Positions 37,043 through 48,039 of a stretch of 64,000 nucleotides of DNA are shown here, piece after piece. Position numbers and translations under genes: made by a program. Position 1 is the first letter of the stretch. Every line of letters begins with the position of its first letter. The notes under the pieces are model-generated. The model was given only the letters and a program-made list of their open reading frames with translations, was not told where the DNA came from and searched no databases. This stretch comes from Photorhabdus khanii NC19 (lineage in GTDB: Bacteria; Pseudomonadota; Gammaproteobacteria; Enterobacterales; Enterobacteriaceae). The DNA lies in the NCBI RefSeq assembly GCF_000517265.1, contig NZ_AYSJ01000002.1, forward strand, positions 1,005,701-1,069,700, in the 5' to 3' direction.

Positions 37043-39184
37043 TTACGCTTCTCCCTGTGCTGATTGAATCGCAGTCAGTGCAACGGTGTAAACAATATCG
37101 TCTACTAAAGCGCCACGGGACAAATCGTTAACCGGTTTACGCATACCTTGCAGCATTGGCCCGATAGAAACCAGATCCGCAGAACGTTGTACTGCTTTAT
37201 AAGTGGTGTTACCGGTGTTCAGATCAGGGAAGATGAACACGGTGGCTTGACCGGCAACCGGTGAGTTTGGCGCTTTGGATTTCGCCACATCTGCCATGAT
37301 AGCGGCGTCATATTGCAATGGACCATCAATGATCAGGTCTGGACGTTTTGCTTGCGCCAGACGGGTTGCTTCACGTACTTTTTCAACATCACTGCCCGCA
37401 CCGGAGTTACCGGTAGAGTAGGAGATCATAGCAACACGAGGCTCGATACCAAATGCTTTAGCAGAATCCGCCGATTGAATGGCGATTTCAGACAGTTGTT
37501 CAGCCGTCGGATCTGGGTTGATTGCACAGTCGCCGTAAACCAGAACTTGTTCTGGTAGCAGCATAAAGAATACGGAGGATACCAGCGAGCTACCCGGTGC
37601 AGTTTTGATTAACTGCAATGGTGGACGGATCGTGTTGGCTGTGGTGTGTACCGCACCGGAAACCAAGCCGTCAACTTCGCCCTGTTCCAGCATCAAGGTA
37701 CCCAGAACAACGTTGTCTTCCAGTTGTTCGCGTGCGACGACTTCGGTCATGCCTTTGTTTTTACGCAGTTCAACTAGACGTGGGACATAGCGCTCACGTA
37801 CAGCAACCGGATCAACAATTTCAATACCGGTACCCAGTTCTATTCCCTGAGCCGCCGCAACACGACGGATCTCTTCTGGATCGCCCAGCAGCACACAGCG
37901 CGCAATACCCCGGTCAGCACAGATAGACGCCGCTTTCACGGTACGAGGCTCATCACCTTCAGGCAGAACAATCCGCTTACCTGCTTTGCGTGCCAGCTCA
38001 GTGAGTTGATAACGGAATGCCGGTGGCGACAGGCGGTGTGGGCGTTCAGAGTTCGCTGTCAGCGAGTCGATCCACTCTTTGTTGATGTGTTGTGCGACGT
38101 AGTTTTGCAGTTTTTCGATACGTTCATGGTCATCTGCCGGTACTTCCAGGCTGAAACTTTGCAGGCTCAGGGAAGTCTGCCAGGTGTTGGTATCAACCAT
38201 AAAGACGGGCAGGCCAGTGCCGAAAGCACGTTCACACAGTTGCTTAATAGGTTCATCAATGGCATAGCCGCCGGTTAGCAGAATTGCACCGATTTCAACG
38301 CCATTCATAGCCGCCAGACAAGCTGAAACCAGAACATCTGGACGATCAGCAGAAGTCACCAGCAGGGATCCCGGACGGAAGTGCTCCAGCATATGTGGAA
38401 TGCTGCGTGCACAGAAGGTCACGGATTTCACCCGGCGGGTTTTAATTGCGCCTTCGTTGATAATGCGGGCGTTCAGGTGTTTTGCCATATCGATTGCACG
38501 CGTCGCAATCAGATCAAAATTCCACGGAATGCAGCCAAGGATTGGCAATGGGCTATTTTTAGCCAGCTTGTTTGGATCGATGTTAGCGACGATGGCTTTT
38601 GAGGATTCGTCAAAGATCTCTGACAGATCAGGACGGGTACGGCCTTGATCATCAACCGGCGCATTCAGTTTGTTAATAATAACACCGGTAATATTCTGGT
38701 TTTTGCTGCCGCCAAATTCAGCACGAGCCAGTTCAACGCGTTCTTTCAATTGCTCCTGGGAATCGTTACCCAACGCCAGTACGAACACAATTTCAGCGTT
38801 CAGTGTCTTGGCGATGTCATAGTTCAGCGATTGGGAGAACGGATGTTTACGGGTTGGAACCAAACCTTCAATCAGGATAACTTCTGCGTCTTTGGTGTTT
38901 TCGTGGTAAAGGGCCACGATCTTTTCCATCAGGACATCTTTCTGATTCGTGGTCAGTAAAGATTCCACATAGGCCATATCCAGTGGTTCAGCGGTTTTAA
39001 TGCTGGAATGAGAACGGATGATTGCCGTGGTTTGATCTTGTGCGCCACAGCAACGGGATTGGGCGATGGGTTTGAAAACACTCAGGCTGACGCCTTTCTG
39101 CTCCATTGAGCGGATAACACCCAAACTCACACTGGTCAGGCCGACGCTGGTGCTGGTAGGGATCAACATAATTGTGCGGGACAC
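37043..39184 (-). CDS. pta: Phosphate acetyltransferase Pta
   Basis: Interconverts acetyl-CoA and acetyl phosphate, the first half of the overflow route to acetate. The 713 residues are the long enterobacterial form (714 in E. coli). It has an N-terminal P-loop/BioD-like domain ([17 protein letters not shown]), a central DRTGG-type regulatory region, and a C-terminal catalytic phosphotransacetylase domain with [53 protein letters not shown] and [16 protein letters not shown]. It lies 69 bp downstream of ackA in the same transcription unit and is followed by a terminator. Confidence 0.97.
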   Translation of the reverse strand: MSRTIMLIPTSTSVGLTSVSLGVIRSMEQKGVSLSVFKPIAQSRCCGAQDQTTAIIRSHSSIKTAEPLDMAYVESLLTTNQKDVLMEKIVALYHENTKDAEVILIEGLVPTRKHPFSQSLNYDIAKTLNAEIVFVLALGNDSQEQLKERVELARAEFGGSKNQNITGVIINKLNAPVDDQGRTRPDLSEIFDESSKAIVANIDPNKLAKNSPLPILGCIPWNFDLIATRAIDMAKHLNARIINEGAIKTRRVKSVTFCARSIPHMLEHFRPGSLLVTSADRPDVLVSACLAAMNGVEIGAILLTGGYAIDEPIKQLCERAFGTGLPVFMVDTNTWQTSLSLQSFSLEVPADDHERIEKLQNYVAQHINKEWIDSLTANSERPHRLSPPAFRYQLTELARKAGKRIVLPEGDEPRTVKAASICADRGIARCVLLGDPEEIRRVAAAQGIELGTGIEIVDPVAVRERYVPRLVELRKNKGMTEVVAREQLEDNVVLGTLMLEQGEVDGLVSGAVHTTANTIRPPLQLIKTAPGSSLVSSVFFMLLPEQVLVYGDCAINPDPTAEQLSEIAIQSADSAKAFGIEPRVAMISYSTGNSGAGSDVEKVREATRLAQAKRPDLIIDGPLQYDAAIMADVAKSKAPNSPVAGQATVFIFPDLNTGNTTYKAVQRSADLVSIGPMLQGMRKPVNDLSRGALVDDIVYTVALTAIQSAQGEA

Positions 39185-39253
39185 GGAAACCTCTTTACGG
39201 TTGCTCGTTGGTCAAAATAGTACCGCCAGCAGTGGCTGGCGGTGTGCAAAGTA

Positions 39254-40456
39254 TTACGCGGTCAGGCGTGCAGCGTCTTGAGCGATGACTAATTCTTCAT
39301 TCGTCGGGATCACCAGAGCAGGACGGCTGTTGTCAGTAGTGATAGTACCGGATTTACCGAAACGGGCAGCCAGGTTGCGTTCGTGATCATATTCAAAACC
39401 TAACAGAGCCAGTTTTTTCAGCACCAGTTTACGCACCAGTGAGGAGTTTTCACCGATACCACCGGTAAAGATAATGGCATCCAGACGGCCTTCCATCAGT
39501 GCAGTGTACGAGCCAATGTATTTAGCCAGACGGTGGCAGTAGACATCCATAGCACGTTTAGCATCGGCTTTGGTTTCGTAGTTATCTTCGATATAACGGC
39601 AATCGCTGGTGACTTCTGTCAGACCCAGCAGGCCAGATTCTTTGGTCAGCAGTTTGTTGATTTGTTCAACGCTCATGCCCAAAGCGTCATGCAGGTGGAA
39701 AATGATAGCAGGATCGATATCACCGCTGCGGGTACCCATGACCAGACCTTCCAATGGCGTTAATCCCATAGACGTGTCGACACATTGACCATTAACGATA
39801 GCGGAGATAGAACCGCCATTACCCAGATGGCAGACGATAACATTCAGCTCTTCAACCGGTTTGTTGAGCGTTTTTGCCGTTTCACGGGAAACGAAGAAGT
39901 GGCTGGTTCCGTGTGCGCCATAGCGACGGATACCATGCTCTTTATACAGATTGTATGGCAGGGCATACAGGTAAGCTTCTTCCGGCATGGTTTGATGGAA
40001 AGCGGTGTCGAAAACAGCAACGTTTTTGTCCGCCAGATGTGGGAAGCCTTTTTTCGCTTCTTCAATACCAATCAGGTGAGCAGGGTTGTGCAGTGGTGCG
40101 AATGGAACTGCATCTTTAATGCCCTGAATAACGTCATCATTGATGGTGACAGAAGCGGTGAATTTTTCACCGCCGTGAACAATACGGTGACCGATGGCGG
40201 CGATTTGAGCAGAAAGTTCTGGTTTTTCCGCCAGAATAGTATTAACAATAAAGTTCAATGCTTCACTGTGGGCTGCACCAGCACCTAAAGCGGCTTCATG
40301 TTTTGCGCCATCCATTTTCCACTTAATACGGGCTTCAGGCAGGTTAAAACACTCAGCTAGACCAGAAAGATATTCTTCACCGTTAGTAGGATCGATGATA
40401 GCAAATTTCAGAGAAGAGCTACCGCAATTGAGAACCAGTACCAGCTTACTTGACAT
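39254..40456 (-). CDS. ackA: Acetate kinase AckA
   Basis: Converts acetyl phosphate plus ADP to acetate and ATP. The length of 400 residues equals E. coli AckA. It shows the acetokinase signatures [14 protein letters not shown] at the N-terminus and [12 protein letters not shown], plus [27 protein letters not shown] and [10 protein letters not shown]. It is the promoter-proximal gene of ackA-pta and is divergent from yfbV across a ~390-bp control region. Confidence 0.97.
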   Translation of the reverse strand: MSSKLVLVLNCGSSSLKFAIIDPTNGEEYLSGLAECFNLPEARIKWKMDGAKHEAALGAGAAHSEALNFIVNTILAEKPELSAQIAAIGHRIVHGGEKFTASVTINDDVIQGIKDAVPFAPLHNPAHLIGIEEAKKGFPHLADKNVAVFDTAFHQTMPEEAYLYALPYNLYKEHGIRRYGAHGTSHFFVSRETAKTLNKPVEELNVIVCHLGNGGSISAIVNGQCVDTSMGLTPLEGLVMGTRSGDIDPAIIFHLHDALGMSVEQINKLLTKESGLLGLTEVTSDCRYIEDNYETKADAKRAMDVYCHRLAKYIGSYTALMEGRLDAIIFTGGIGENSSLVRKLVLKKLALLGFEYDHERNLAARFGKSGTITTDNSRPALVIPTNEELVIAQDAARLTA

Positions 40457-40550
40457 GGAAATACCTATATCTTGTTTGTCATTGTGTCTTACAGATAAGA
40501 CATGTGATTAATAAAACGTCAATTACTCATCAGCATAGCGCATAGCAGTG

Positions 40551-40574
40551 ATGACGTTAAATGATTAACATCAT
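40551..40574. promoter_or_regulatory. Dyad in the ackA-yfbV control region
   Basis: An inverted repeat with arms ATGACGTTAA and TTAACATCAT (9 of 10 pairs) around ATGA lies 95 bp upstream of the ackA start. A second dyad (TAAATCA / TGATTTA, spacer 5) is at 40642-40660. Both are plausible operators for the divergent promoters. Neither matches the FNR consensus (TTGAT-N4-ATCAA) in its usual orientation, so I name no factor. Confidence 0.35.
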
Positions 40575-40848
40575 GCCAGGTGTAAAGAGCATGATGATAA
40601 GGTTTACATTTTTTTAAGAACCTTTTTTACCCGCCTGGTGTTAAATCATAGGGTGATTTATTAACAAAATGAGCCTAAATGCAGTAAAAAAGGTAAAATA
40701 TGCTGCTTTACTGCTATGGACAGTATAAACGTGGGTGTAGGATACCGATAGCCAGCAGTAAAGACAAAATATACTTAATCCTACAAAAAATATTTTATCT
40801 TTTACATTCTTTTTTTAAAAATTATGTTTTTAATTGATCGAGGTCATG

Positions 40849-41304
40849 ATGAGCACAATGCCTCCTGCCAGTAGCGGATGGATAAGAAAGATGCGATTGG
40901 GACAGCAATATATGAAGACTTGGCCGATTGAGAAACAACTTGCGCCAATGTTTCCTGAAAACCGGATTATTAAAGCAACTCGTTTTGGTATCCGGTTGAT
41001 GCCACCGTTGGCTATTTTTACGCTGACGTGGCAAATCGCACTGGGTGGTCAACTGGGCCCGGCTGTTGCGACTGCGCTGTTTGCGTGTAGTTTACCTATG
41101 CAAGGATTATGGTGGTTGGGGAAACGGGCATCAACACCCTTGCCTGCGACGTTGCTGAAATGGTTTCATGAGATCCGTGCTAAATTTGTCGAAGCCGGTA
41201 TCGCAATGGCACCGGTGCAACAAACGCCGACTTATCAATCTCTCGCAGAGCTGCTGAAACGGGCGTTTAAACAACTCGATCGGTCGTTTCTTGATGATAT
41301 TTAG
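40849..41304 (+). CDS. yfbV: UPF0208 inner-membrane protein YfbV
   Basis: A conserved enterobacterial membrane protein; in E. coli it is linked to the control of Ter macrodomain insulation, but its biochemical role is unclear. It matches E. coli YfbV closely: [28 protein letters not shown], then two membrane helices with [36 protein letters not shown], and [16 protein letters not shown] at the end. I chose the ATG at 40849 (151 residues, equal to E. coli) because GAGG lies 5 nt upstream; a TTG at 40834 would add five residues. Divergent from ackA. Confidence 0.92.
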   Translation: MSTMPPASSGWIRKMRLGQQYMKTWPIEKQLAPMFPENRIIKATRFGIRLMPPLAIFTLTWQIALGGQLGPAVATALFACSLPMQGLWWLGKRASTPLPATLLKWFHEIRAKFVEAGIAMAPVQQTPTYQSLAELLKRAFKQLDRSFLDDI

Positions 41305-41426
41305 CCGGAAGAAATTGAAAAAACAGACATATTGTTGATCGCAACTGGAGATTTTCCCTCAATAAAATGGTCTACTAATCACGTTTTCGACACCATATCT
41401 TCTTTAATTTTTTGATAGAGGCCATT

Positions 41427-43259
41427 TTGAGTAGCGAACTCTTGTGGGTGCTGACCCTGCTATTGATAGCTATCGTTCTGTTTACCACCAATAAACTTCG
41501 TATGGATATTGTCGCGTTATTGGTGATTATCGCGTTTGTCATGAGTGGAACCTTGACGCTGAGTGAAGCGACCAGTGGTTTCAGCGATCCCAACGTTTTG
41601 CTGATAGCAGCCTTGTTTGTTATCGGTGAAGGGCTGGTGAGAACCGGTGTCGCTTATCAAATGGGGGATTGGCTGGTAAGAGTCGCCGGAAACAGTGAAA
41701 CCAAGATGTTGGCGTTACTGATGATGACAGTTGCCGGTCTTGGTGCTTTTATGAGTTCTACGGGGGTGGTGGCGATTTTCATTCCGGTGGTACTGAGTGT
41801 TGCGGCCAGAATGAAAATTTCGCCGGGGCGGTTGATGATGCCACTGAGTTTTGCCGGGCTTATCAGTGGCATGATGACGTTGGTCGCGACGCCACCCAAT
41901 ATGGTCGTTAACAGTGAATTGATTCGGGAAGGGTTGCCCGGTTTCAAATTTTTCTCCATTACCCCCATTGGTGTTTTGATTCTGTTTGCTGGCATTGGCT
42001 ATATGCTGATCGCGCGTCATTGGCTGGCAAAAAACCAGTCTGATAACGGTAATGATAAATGGAACCGCCGCACTTTCCGTGACCTTATCCGCGACTATAA
42101 ATTATCAGGTCGTGCCCGTCGCCTGGCAATCCGGCCAGGTTCCCCGCTGATTGGCTTCTCTCTTGATGAATCGAATTTGCGTGCCCGCTATGGGGCTAAT
42201 GTCGTTGGTATTGAGCGCTGGCGGCGTTTCCGGCGTGTTATGGTCAGCGCGGTCGGCAATACAGAATTGAGAGAACGGGATGTCTTGCTGATTGATATGT
42301 CAGACAGTGAGGTGGATCTGCGGCAATTTTGCAGTGAACAATGGTTGGAGCCGATGGTACTGCGCGGGGAATATTTCTCTGAACAATCCCGTAATGTGGG
42401 TATGGCGGAAGTCTCTCTGATCCCAGAATCAGACTTATTGGGTAAGTCCCTGCGGGAAATGCATTTTCGTACCTGCTATGGTTTAAATGTTGTCGGCATT
42501 CGGCGTGATGGTGAACCGTTGTTGGGTAAACTGGTGGATGAACCACTGCAACTTGGGGATATTTTACTGGTTATTGGTGACTGGAAACTGATCCGCGTTC
42601 TGCAAACTAAAATGCGCGATTTTATTGTTCTCAATTTGCCCATTGAGATTGAGGAAGTGGCCCCGGCAACATCTCAGGCTCCACATGCACTTTTTAGTCT
42701 GGCGCTGATGGTTGCTATGATGCTTACCGATGAAGTCCCCAATGTGATTGCCGCGTTGATAGCTTGCCTGTTGATGGGGAAATTCCGTTGTATCGATATG
42801 GAAAGTGCTTACCGTTCTGTTCACTGGCCCAGTATTATCCTGATTGTCGGGATGATGCCGTTTGCACTGGCATTACAGAAAACCGGCGGGATTGATCTGA
42901 TTGTCTGCGGCCTGATGGATATTGCGGGTGATATGGGGCCGAGGGTAATGCTGTTATGTCTGTTTGTACTTTGTGCGGTAATTGGTTTGTTTATTTCCAA
43001 CACGGCAACGGCGGTATTAATGGCGCCGATAGCCATTGCTGCGGCGCGTGAAATGGCCGTATCGCCTATGCCATTCGCCATGATTATTGGTGTGGCCGCT
43101 TCTGCTGCATTTATGACCCCGGTTTCATCACCGGTGAATACGTTGGTTCTTGGTCCGGGTGGTTATAAGTTTTCTGATTTTGTCCGTTTGGGTGTGCCGT
43201 TTACCGTTTTGGTGATGGTGATCAGTGTGCTGGTTATCCCTTGGTTGTTCCCATTTTAA
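41427..43259 (+). CDS. yfbS: Putative anion transporter YfbS (SLC13/DASS-like, two TrkA-C domains)
   Basis: An inner-membrane transporter of about 610 residues. The first block of membrane helices (about 1-190) is followed by a cytoplasmic part with two RCK/TrkA-C-like domains (around 200-400: [32 protein letters not shown]) and a second membrane block to the C-terminus. It keeps E. coli YfbS blocks such as [37 protein letters not shown] and [15 protein letters not shown]. The substrate is unknown. The TTG at 41427 is preferred (SSELLWV aligns with the E. coli start, GAGG 5 nt upstream); a TTG at 41412 would add five residues. Its stop overlaps the yfbR stop. Confidence 0.93.
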   Translation: MSSELLWVLTLLLIAIVLFTTNKLRMDIVALLVIIAFVMSGTLTLSEATSGFSDPNVLLIAALFVIGEGLVRTGVAYQMGDWLVRVAGNSETKMLALLMMTVAGLGAFMSSTGVVAIFIPVVLSVAARMKISPGRLMMPLSFAGLISGMMTLVATPPNMVVNSELIREGLPGFKFFSITPIGVLILFAGIGYMLIARHWLAKNQSDNGNDKWNRRTFRDLIRDYKLSGRARRLAIRPGSPLIGFSLDESNLRARYGANVVGIERWRRFRRVMVSAVGNTELRERDVLLIDMSDSEVDLRQFCSEQWLEPMVLRGEYFSEQSRNVGMAEVSLIPESDLLGKSLREMHFRTCYGLNVVGIRRDGEPLLGKLVDEPLQLGDILLVIGDWKLIRVLQTKMRDFIVLNLPIEIEEVAPATSQAPHALFSLALMVAMMLTDEVPNVIAALIACLLMGKFRCIDMESAYRSVHWPSIILIVGMMPFALALQKTGGIDLIVCGLMDIAGDMGPRVMLLCLFVLCAVIGLFISNTATAVLMAPIAIAAAREMAVSPMPFAMIIGVAASAAFMTPVSSPVNTLVLGPGGYKFSDFVRLGVPFTVLVMVISVLVIPWLFPF

Positions 43260-43855
43260 TCTGGGATATCGAGGCTAATCTCATCCAGTGACAGGCTGAA
43301 CCCAGGTACAAAAACTGCCATAAAGTAATCCATCTCTTGGCTGTGGCGAGCAGCCAGGGTTTTTTCAAGCCGGGCTTTCGCCAGATTGAATTCACTGTTA
43401 CCTGCTGATAGCTCTTCCAGACATTTGAGATAAGCGCACAGGGCGTCGGCCTGTTTAACTATAAAAATTTCTTCTTCTGTATGCTGGCTGTCATCCAATA
43501 TCGGACGAAAATCTTCTTGCAACTCCGCTGGTAGCATTTCCAGTAATTTTTTCTGCGCGATTTTCTCTATTTTTTTATATTCCCGTGCAATATGCGGGTT
43601 GTGATATTTGATAGGGGTGGGTAAATCCCCGGTGATAACTTCGCTGGCATCGTGATACATCGCCAGCAACGCAATGTGTTCAGCATTCACATTGCCACTG
43701 AATTTGCGGTTTTTAATAATCGCTAAAGCGTGTGCGACAAAGGCCACTTGCAGGCTGTGTTCAGAAACATTTTCTGTGCGTACATTGCGCATAAGAGGCC
43801 AACGATTAATCAGTTTCAGACGGGAAAGGTGGGCAAAAAAGTGGCTCATATTCAT
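43256..43855 (-). CDS. yfbR: 5'-deoxynucleotidase YfbR
   Basis: A metal-dependent HD-domain phosphohydrolase that dephosphorylates deoxyribonucleoside 5'-monophosphates and takes part in the dUMP/thymidine salvage balance. 199 residues as in E. coli. HD-domain elements are visible as the first His in [17 protein letters not shown], the HD pair in [22 protein letters not shown], and the later Asp in [16 protein letters not shown]. It converges on yfbS with a 4-bp stop-codon overlap (TTAA at 43256). Confidence 0.95.
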   Translation of the reverse strand: MNMSHFFAHLSRLKLINRWPLMRNVRTENVSEHSLQVAFVAHALAIIKNRKFSGNVNAEHIALLAMYHDASEVITGDLPTPIKYHNPHIAREYKKIEKIAQKKLLEMLPAELQEDFRPILDDSQHTEEEIFIVKQADALCAYLKCLEELSAGNSEFNLAKARLEKTLAARHSQEMDYFMAVFVPGFSLSLDEISLDIPD

Positions 43856-44376
43856 TCTCTTAATTTACATTTACTATTAACTGGCAGTGTTATAATCATA
43901 ATGGGTTTCTTTTTTTTAAAGAAATTTATTTTTCCACTCCATTTTATATACAAAACGTATACAAAAATTTCATATAATTTACAATAGTTCATTATTCCTT
44001 CAAGCGATCTCCTTTATCAAGTTTAATAAATGCGATGTTTAATTCTTTTATATCCTGTCAATGCCTTATATAATCGCCATAAAATTCCCGGTGAAAATAA
44101 AAAAAACGAGTCTGTGTTACCGGTAAAAAATGAAAATTGACTGACCTTAATTTTGTAAAATGTCGTCATTTGATATCAATAAAGAAAGTAATAGAAATGG
44201 TTACCAGAGATTTCTGGCTGACAGGTGACGTGTTCACCAGTGAAGACAAATCGGTCAGGTTAATTTATCGGTGTAATCGGTGCAGAAGAAAGTCGGTTTT
44301 CTTCTACACCGAGAGAACTCATGGTATGAATAATGTCTGTTATCAGTAATATCCGCTTATCGAATGGTTCTTATTT
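43856..44376. other. Intergenic region between yfbR and alaA
   Basis: About 520 bp. It contains the yfbR promoter side and the 3' side of alaA. A 70-codon open frame at 44137-44349 (TTG start, no clear ribosome binding site) is not supported as a gene. It overlaps an imperfect 13-bp hairpin at 44279-44310 (GGTGCAGAAGAAA / TTTCTTCTACACC) whose pairing is better on the minus strand. Confidence 0.45.
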
Positions 44377-45591
44377 TTACTGATGATATTTGCCAATAAA
44401 TCGGGCGAATTTCTGAATGGCCATCTCCAGTTCATCAAGCCTTGGCAGTGTTACGATGCGGAAATGATCGGGTTGCGGCCAGTTAAATGCCGTTCCCTGC
44501 ACGAGCAGGACCTTCTCTTGTAATAAGAGGTCAAGTACCATCTTCTGGTCATCATGAACGTTAAAACGCTTCGCATCAATTTTCGGGAACATATATAAAG
44601 CTCCCTTAGGTTTCACGCAGGAAACGCCGGGGATTTGATTAATTAATTCCCATGCTTGGTTGCGTTGTTCATACAAACGACCACCCGGTAAAATGAATTC
44701 ACTGATACTCTGGTAACCGCCTAATGCGGTTTGAATAGCGTGTTGCATTGGCACATTTGCACATAAACGCATTGATGCCAGCATCTCTAAACCTTCAATA
44801 TAGCTCTTGGCGTGCTTTTTCGGACCGTTTAATACCATCCAGCCCTGACGAAAACCAGCTACCCGATATGTTTTAGATAATCCGTTAAATGTTACCGTTA
44901 ACAAGTCAGGGGCAAGTGCGGCAATTGAATGATGCTCGGCATCGTCATATAAGATTTTGTCGTAAATCTCATCAGCAAAAATAATCAAATTATGCTGACG
45001 GGCTATTTCAACAATTTCCAGTAACAGCGCCTTACTATATACAGCACCCGTTGGATTATTGGGGTTAATAATCACAATCCCGCGCGTGCGAGGGGTAATT
45101 TTGTTACGGATATCATCTAAGTCAGGAAACCAATCTGCCCCTTCGTCACACATATAATGTACGGCTTTTCCGCTGGAAAGTGAAACCGCCGCAGTCCAGA
45201 GAGGATAATCGGGGGCAGGAACCAGCATTTCATCACCGGTATTCAGTAATGCCTGCATTGCCTGAACGATTAATTCAGAAACACCATTGCCGATATAAAT
45301 ATCTTCAACACTCACATCCAGCATATTCCGGGCTTGATAATGTTGCATGATCGCTTTACGTGCAGAATATAGACCTTTTGAATCGGAATAACCCTGTGCT
45401 GTTGGTAAGTTGCGGATAACATCAACCAGGATTTCATCGGGTGCTTCAAAACCAAAAGGGGCTGGATTACCGATATTTAATTTGAGGACTTTGTTACCTT
45501 CTTCTTCAAGGCGTTTAGCTTCCTTGAGTACGGGTCCGCGGATGTCGTAACAAACATTATCCAATTTGCTGGATTTTTTAACTGCTAGCAT
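44377..45591 (-). CDS. alaA: Glutamate-pyruvate (alanine) aminotransferase AlaA
   Basis: A PLP-dependent class I aminotransferase making alanine from pyruvate and glutamate. 404 residues (405 in E. coli) and near-identical over most of the length: GNPAPFGFEAPDEILVDVIRNLPTAQGYSDSKGL, NGVSELIVQAMQALL, INPNNPTGAVYS, ADEIYDKILYDD, and the PLP lysine in FNGLSKTYRVAGFRQGW. It is transcribed away from lrhA, as in E. coli. Confidence 0.96.
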   Translation of the reverse strand: MLAVKKSSKLDNVCYDIRGPVLKEAKRLEEEGNKVLKLNIGNPAPFGFEAPDEILVDVIRNLPTAQGYSDSKGLYSARKAIMQHYQARNMLDVSVEDIYIGNGVSELIVQAMQALLNTGDEMLVPAPDYPLWTAAVSLSSGKAVHYMCDEGADWFPDLDDIRNKITPRTRGIVIINPNNPTGAVYSKALLLEIVEIARQHNLIIFADEIYDKILYDDAEHHSIAALAPDLLTVTFNGLSKTYRVAGFRQGWMVLNGPKKHAKSYIEGLEMLASMRLCANVPMQHAIQTALGGYQSISEFILPGGRLYEQRNQAWELINQIPGVSCVKPKGALYMFPKIDAKRFNVHDDQKMVLDLLLQEKVLLVQGTAFNWPQPDHFRIVTLPRLDELEMAIQKFARFIGKYHQ

Positions 45592-46398
45592 AGAGTCTTA
45601 CCTTAATCTTGGTAAAAAGGGGTACCTGGCATATAGCGTCTGACATTTAATGTACTCTTCCCTCCAGGTGTTTTGAAGATGCATTGATATATTTGGTTAA
45701 AATGGTTGTTTTAGTAGGGGTGTTGTTATTTTAGTATCTTTTTATGCAAATTATGTCAGTGTTAAATTCTTAAATTTATTGTAATGTTGAATTTATAATC
45801 TGAATTGTTCTTGTTTTTTAGTGTGGATATGAAGCATTTTTAACGTCACAGCGGCGTGGTTACGTGGTTATGGGGGGGAAATGAGCACGGCTCAATTTGC
45901 CAATAAAAATGATTGTGTTTGTATAATTTATTCTTATGTATAAGATTTGTCTTGAATTGGCAATTTAGAACTATATATTTTAGAAAGATCGAACAATATT
46001 TTGATCATTTCTGGAAACTAGTTGTAAATTTATCTGAATAGGATTATCAAACATTAGTAATATTGTAGATTTTTACTTTATATTTAGTTTTTCTGATATA
46101 ACTTATGTTATTCTTTGACGTGAGTCAGAAAACAAAATAACCAAACTAGAAATCACATATAGGGTGTTGTAAATAGGGATTGTCCTTAGTTTATTTAGGA
46201 ATCCGAGTAACTTTTGCTAAGACAGAGAGGAGAAAATAAAACCCACTATGGGTTCAATAGGTAAAAAAACAGCAGTAAATCTTTGCCCTATTTAATAGAG
46301 TAGAGTACTGTCTAACCGATGTTATTTAATTTGATAGTGCTTACGTAAAAACACCAGGCTAGTAGTAATTAAAATCAAAAAAAAGTGATGAATAAACA
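45592..46398. other. Long alaA-lrhA divergent control region
   Basis: About 800 bp with no supported gene. A long leader in front of lrhA is also found in E. coli. The promoter positions could not be fixed by eye in this AT-rich sequence. The part next to lrhA holds a candidate sRNA pairing site (46350-46358). Confidence 0.5.
46350..46358 (+). promoter_or_regulatory. Candidate ArcZ sRNA pairing site in the lrhA/hexA leader
   Basis: The nine bases AACACCAGG, 40 nt upstream of the hexA ATG, are perfectly complementary to CCUGGUGUU, the conserved core of the Hfq-dependent sRNA ArcZ in Enterobacterales. ArcZ is known to repress hexA/lrhA in Photorhabdus and Xenorhabdus, so the match is meaningful, but it is a short site and the arcZ gene is not in the window. 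Confidence 0.5.
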
Positions 46399-47331
46399 AT
46401 GATAAATGCAAATCGTCCGATAATGAATCTCGATCTCGATCTGCTAAGAACTTTTGTTGCTGTTGCTGATTTAAATACGTTCGCAGCAGCAGCAGCAGCA
46501 GTCTGCAGAACGCAATCGGCTGTAAGTCAGCAAATGCAACGTTTGGAGCAGTTGGTGGGCAGAGAGTTGTTTGCCCGCCACGGCCGTAATAAGCTTCTTA
46601 CAGAGCATGGTCTTCAACTTCTTGGCTATGCAAGACAGATCCTGCGCGCTAATGATGATGCCAGTGCATCATTAACCTATAGCGATGCAGAAGGTGAGTT
46701 AAGAATCGGTGCATCCGATGATACTGTGGATACACTGCTCCCTTTTTTGTTAAATCGCATCGCTTCGGTTTATCCGCGGATGGCAATAGATGTTCGTATA
46801 AAGCGAACCCAATTTATTGAAAGTATGCTGGATAGCCATGAGATCGATTTAGCGCTAACAACGGCAAAGATCAGTCATCATCCAAGGACTGTTCTGCGTT
46901 CGACACCGGTATTATGGCATTGCGCCCCTGATTTTCAGCTACAGACGAACGAGCCTGTGCCGCTGGTTGTGATGGATGAAACGAATCCATTCCGCCAATT
47001 GGCGCTGGATACGCTGGATGAGGTCGGGATATCGTGGCGTATTGCTTATGAGGCTGCTTCTCTGTCGGCTGTTCGCACGGCAGTGAATGCCGAAGTCGGT
47101 ATTACTGCCCGTCCTTTGGAAATGCAAAATGCTGATCTGCGTATTTTAGGCGAGAGTGAAGGGCTTCCTCGTTTGCCTGAAACTCAGTTTTCTCTATATA
47201 GACATAGTAATGAACAGAATGAATCTGTTCTGACTGTTTTTAGTGCGATAGAGAATAAGAAAACCCTATACACTATATCGGGTGTTTCTGAAGAACCGCT
47301 TTCTGATGATGGCGACATTATTAAAGAGTAA
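46399..47331 (+). CDS. lrhA: LysR-type global regulator LrhA/HexA
   Basis: 310 residues. The N-terminal winged helix-turn-helix (LDLDLLRTFVAVADLNTFAAAAAAVCRTQSAVSQQMQRLEQLVGRELFAR) is almost identical to E. coli LrhA. The C-terminal effector-binding domain is more diverged, ending in EEPLSDDGDIIKE. In E. coli LrhA represses flhDC. In Photorhabdus and Xenorhabdus the orthologue HexA represses secondary metabolite genes and affects the switch between symbiosis and virulence, so it may control NRPS genes like those at the left of this window (inference). The Ala run in the HTH is coded by six consecutive GCA codons (46483-46500). It is located upstream of nuoA, as in E. coli. Confidence 0.96.
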   Translation: MINANRPIMNLDLDLLRTFVAVADLNTFAAAAAAVCRTQSAVSQQMQRLEQLVGRELFARHGRNKLLTEHGLQLLGYARQILRANDDASASLTYSDAEGELRIGASDDTVDTLLPFLLNRIASVYPRMAIDVRIKRTQFIESMLDSHEIDLALTTAKISHHPRTVLRSTPVLWHCAPDFQLQTNEPVPLVVMDETNPFRQLALDTLDEVGISWRIAYEAASLSAVRTAVNAEVGITARPLEMQNADLRILGESEGLPRLPETQFSLYRHSNEQNESVLTVFSAIENKKTLYTISGVSEEPLSDDGDIIKE

Positions 47332-47353
47332 TATCTAAAGCACTTAATCTTTT

Positions 47354-47394
47354 GCTAATACCTCCATTATGGATGAAAGGAGGTATTAGCTTTC
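47354..47394 (+). terminator. Terminator after lrhA
   Basis: A perfect 12-bp stem GCTAATACCTCC / GGAGGTATTAGC with a 13-nt loop is followed by TTTCC, 22 bp after the lrhA stop. The T-tract is short. Confidence 0.7.
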
Positions 47395-48039
47395 CAGATA
47401 TATTTATAAGTAATCATCAACTAAACTCACCTTATTTTGCCGTTATCATGATCATTGAATATACGGTGGCTTTTTTCCTAACCCCTTCCTGATTTGGTTA
47501 ACAAATTGTTATATTGTTAACAAAGTAATAATTTGCAGAATTGATAAAATAAGCGTTTCTGTAGTTAACCGTGGTTTTTTTCTTATCTCACGGATGAAAA
47601 ATATAATTTCCTCAGATTTGAATGAATTATCATCAGCGTTAACATTTTTTTCTGCCAAACTGTGTACTTGATCAAAGAAATACCCCCTATGAAACAGTGG
47701 AAAGGCCGGTTTTTCCTGAGATAATGATGTAGTAAAAGCGAGTTATCGGTTAAACTAGATTCCGACGCTGTTTGCCTGTCAAGTGACTGACACGTTTTAG
47801 CCGTGCGGTAGCACGATCTGTTAAGATTAAGTTTGTTGTTTGTAAATAAATGTTAGATTAATTTTGTCATAACAGACAAAATATTGTTGAGAGGAGTAAA
47901 AACCAAGAAGATTCACTCCATCAATCATTGATTAGCAGTGTTTCAGATTTGGTTGTTACCCCTTCCCTTGAATCGATGTGGTGCAACACTGCCAGACAAA
48001 AGAGCAGACATTTTTGACACCACTTTTGATGAGTAAGCA
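47395..48039. other. nuo operon promoter and leader region
   Basis: About 640 bp with no supported gene. In E. coli the nuo promoters and a long leader lie in this position, under ArcA, NarL, FNR and Fis control. I see TTGATCA at about 47669 but no full FNR or NarL arrangement that I would call. Confidence 0.5.

Noticed and set aside
44137-44349. 70-codon open frame between yfbR and alaA
   Set aside because: TTG start without a ribosome binding site, and it overlaps a hairpin. No family recognised.
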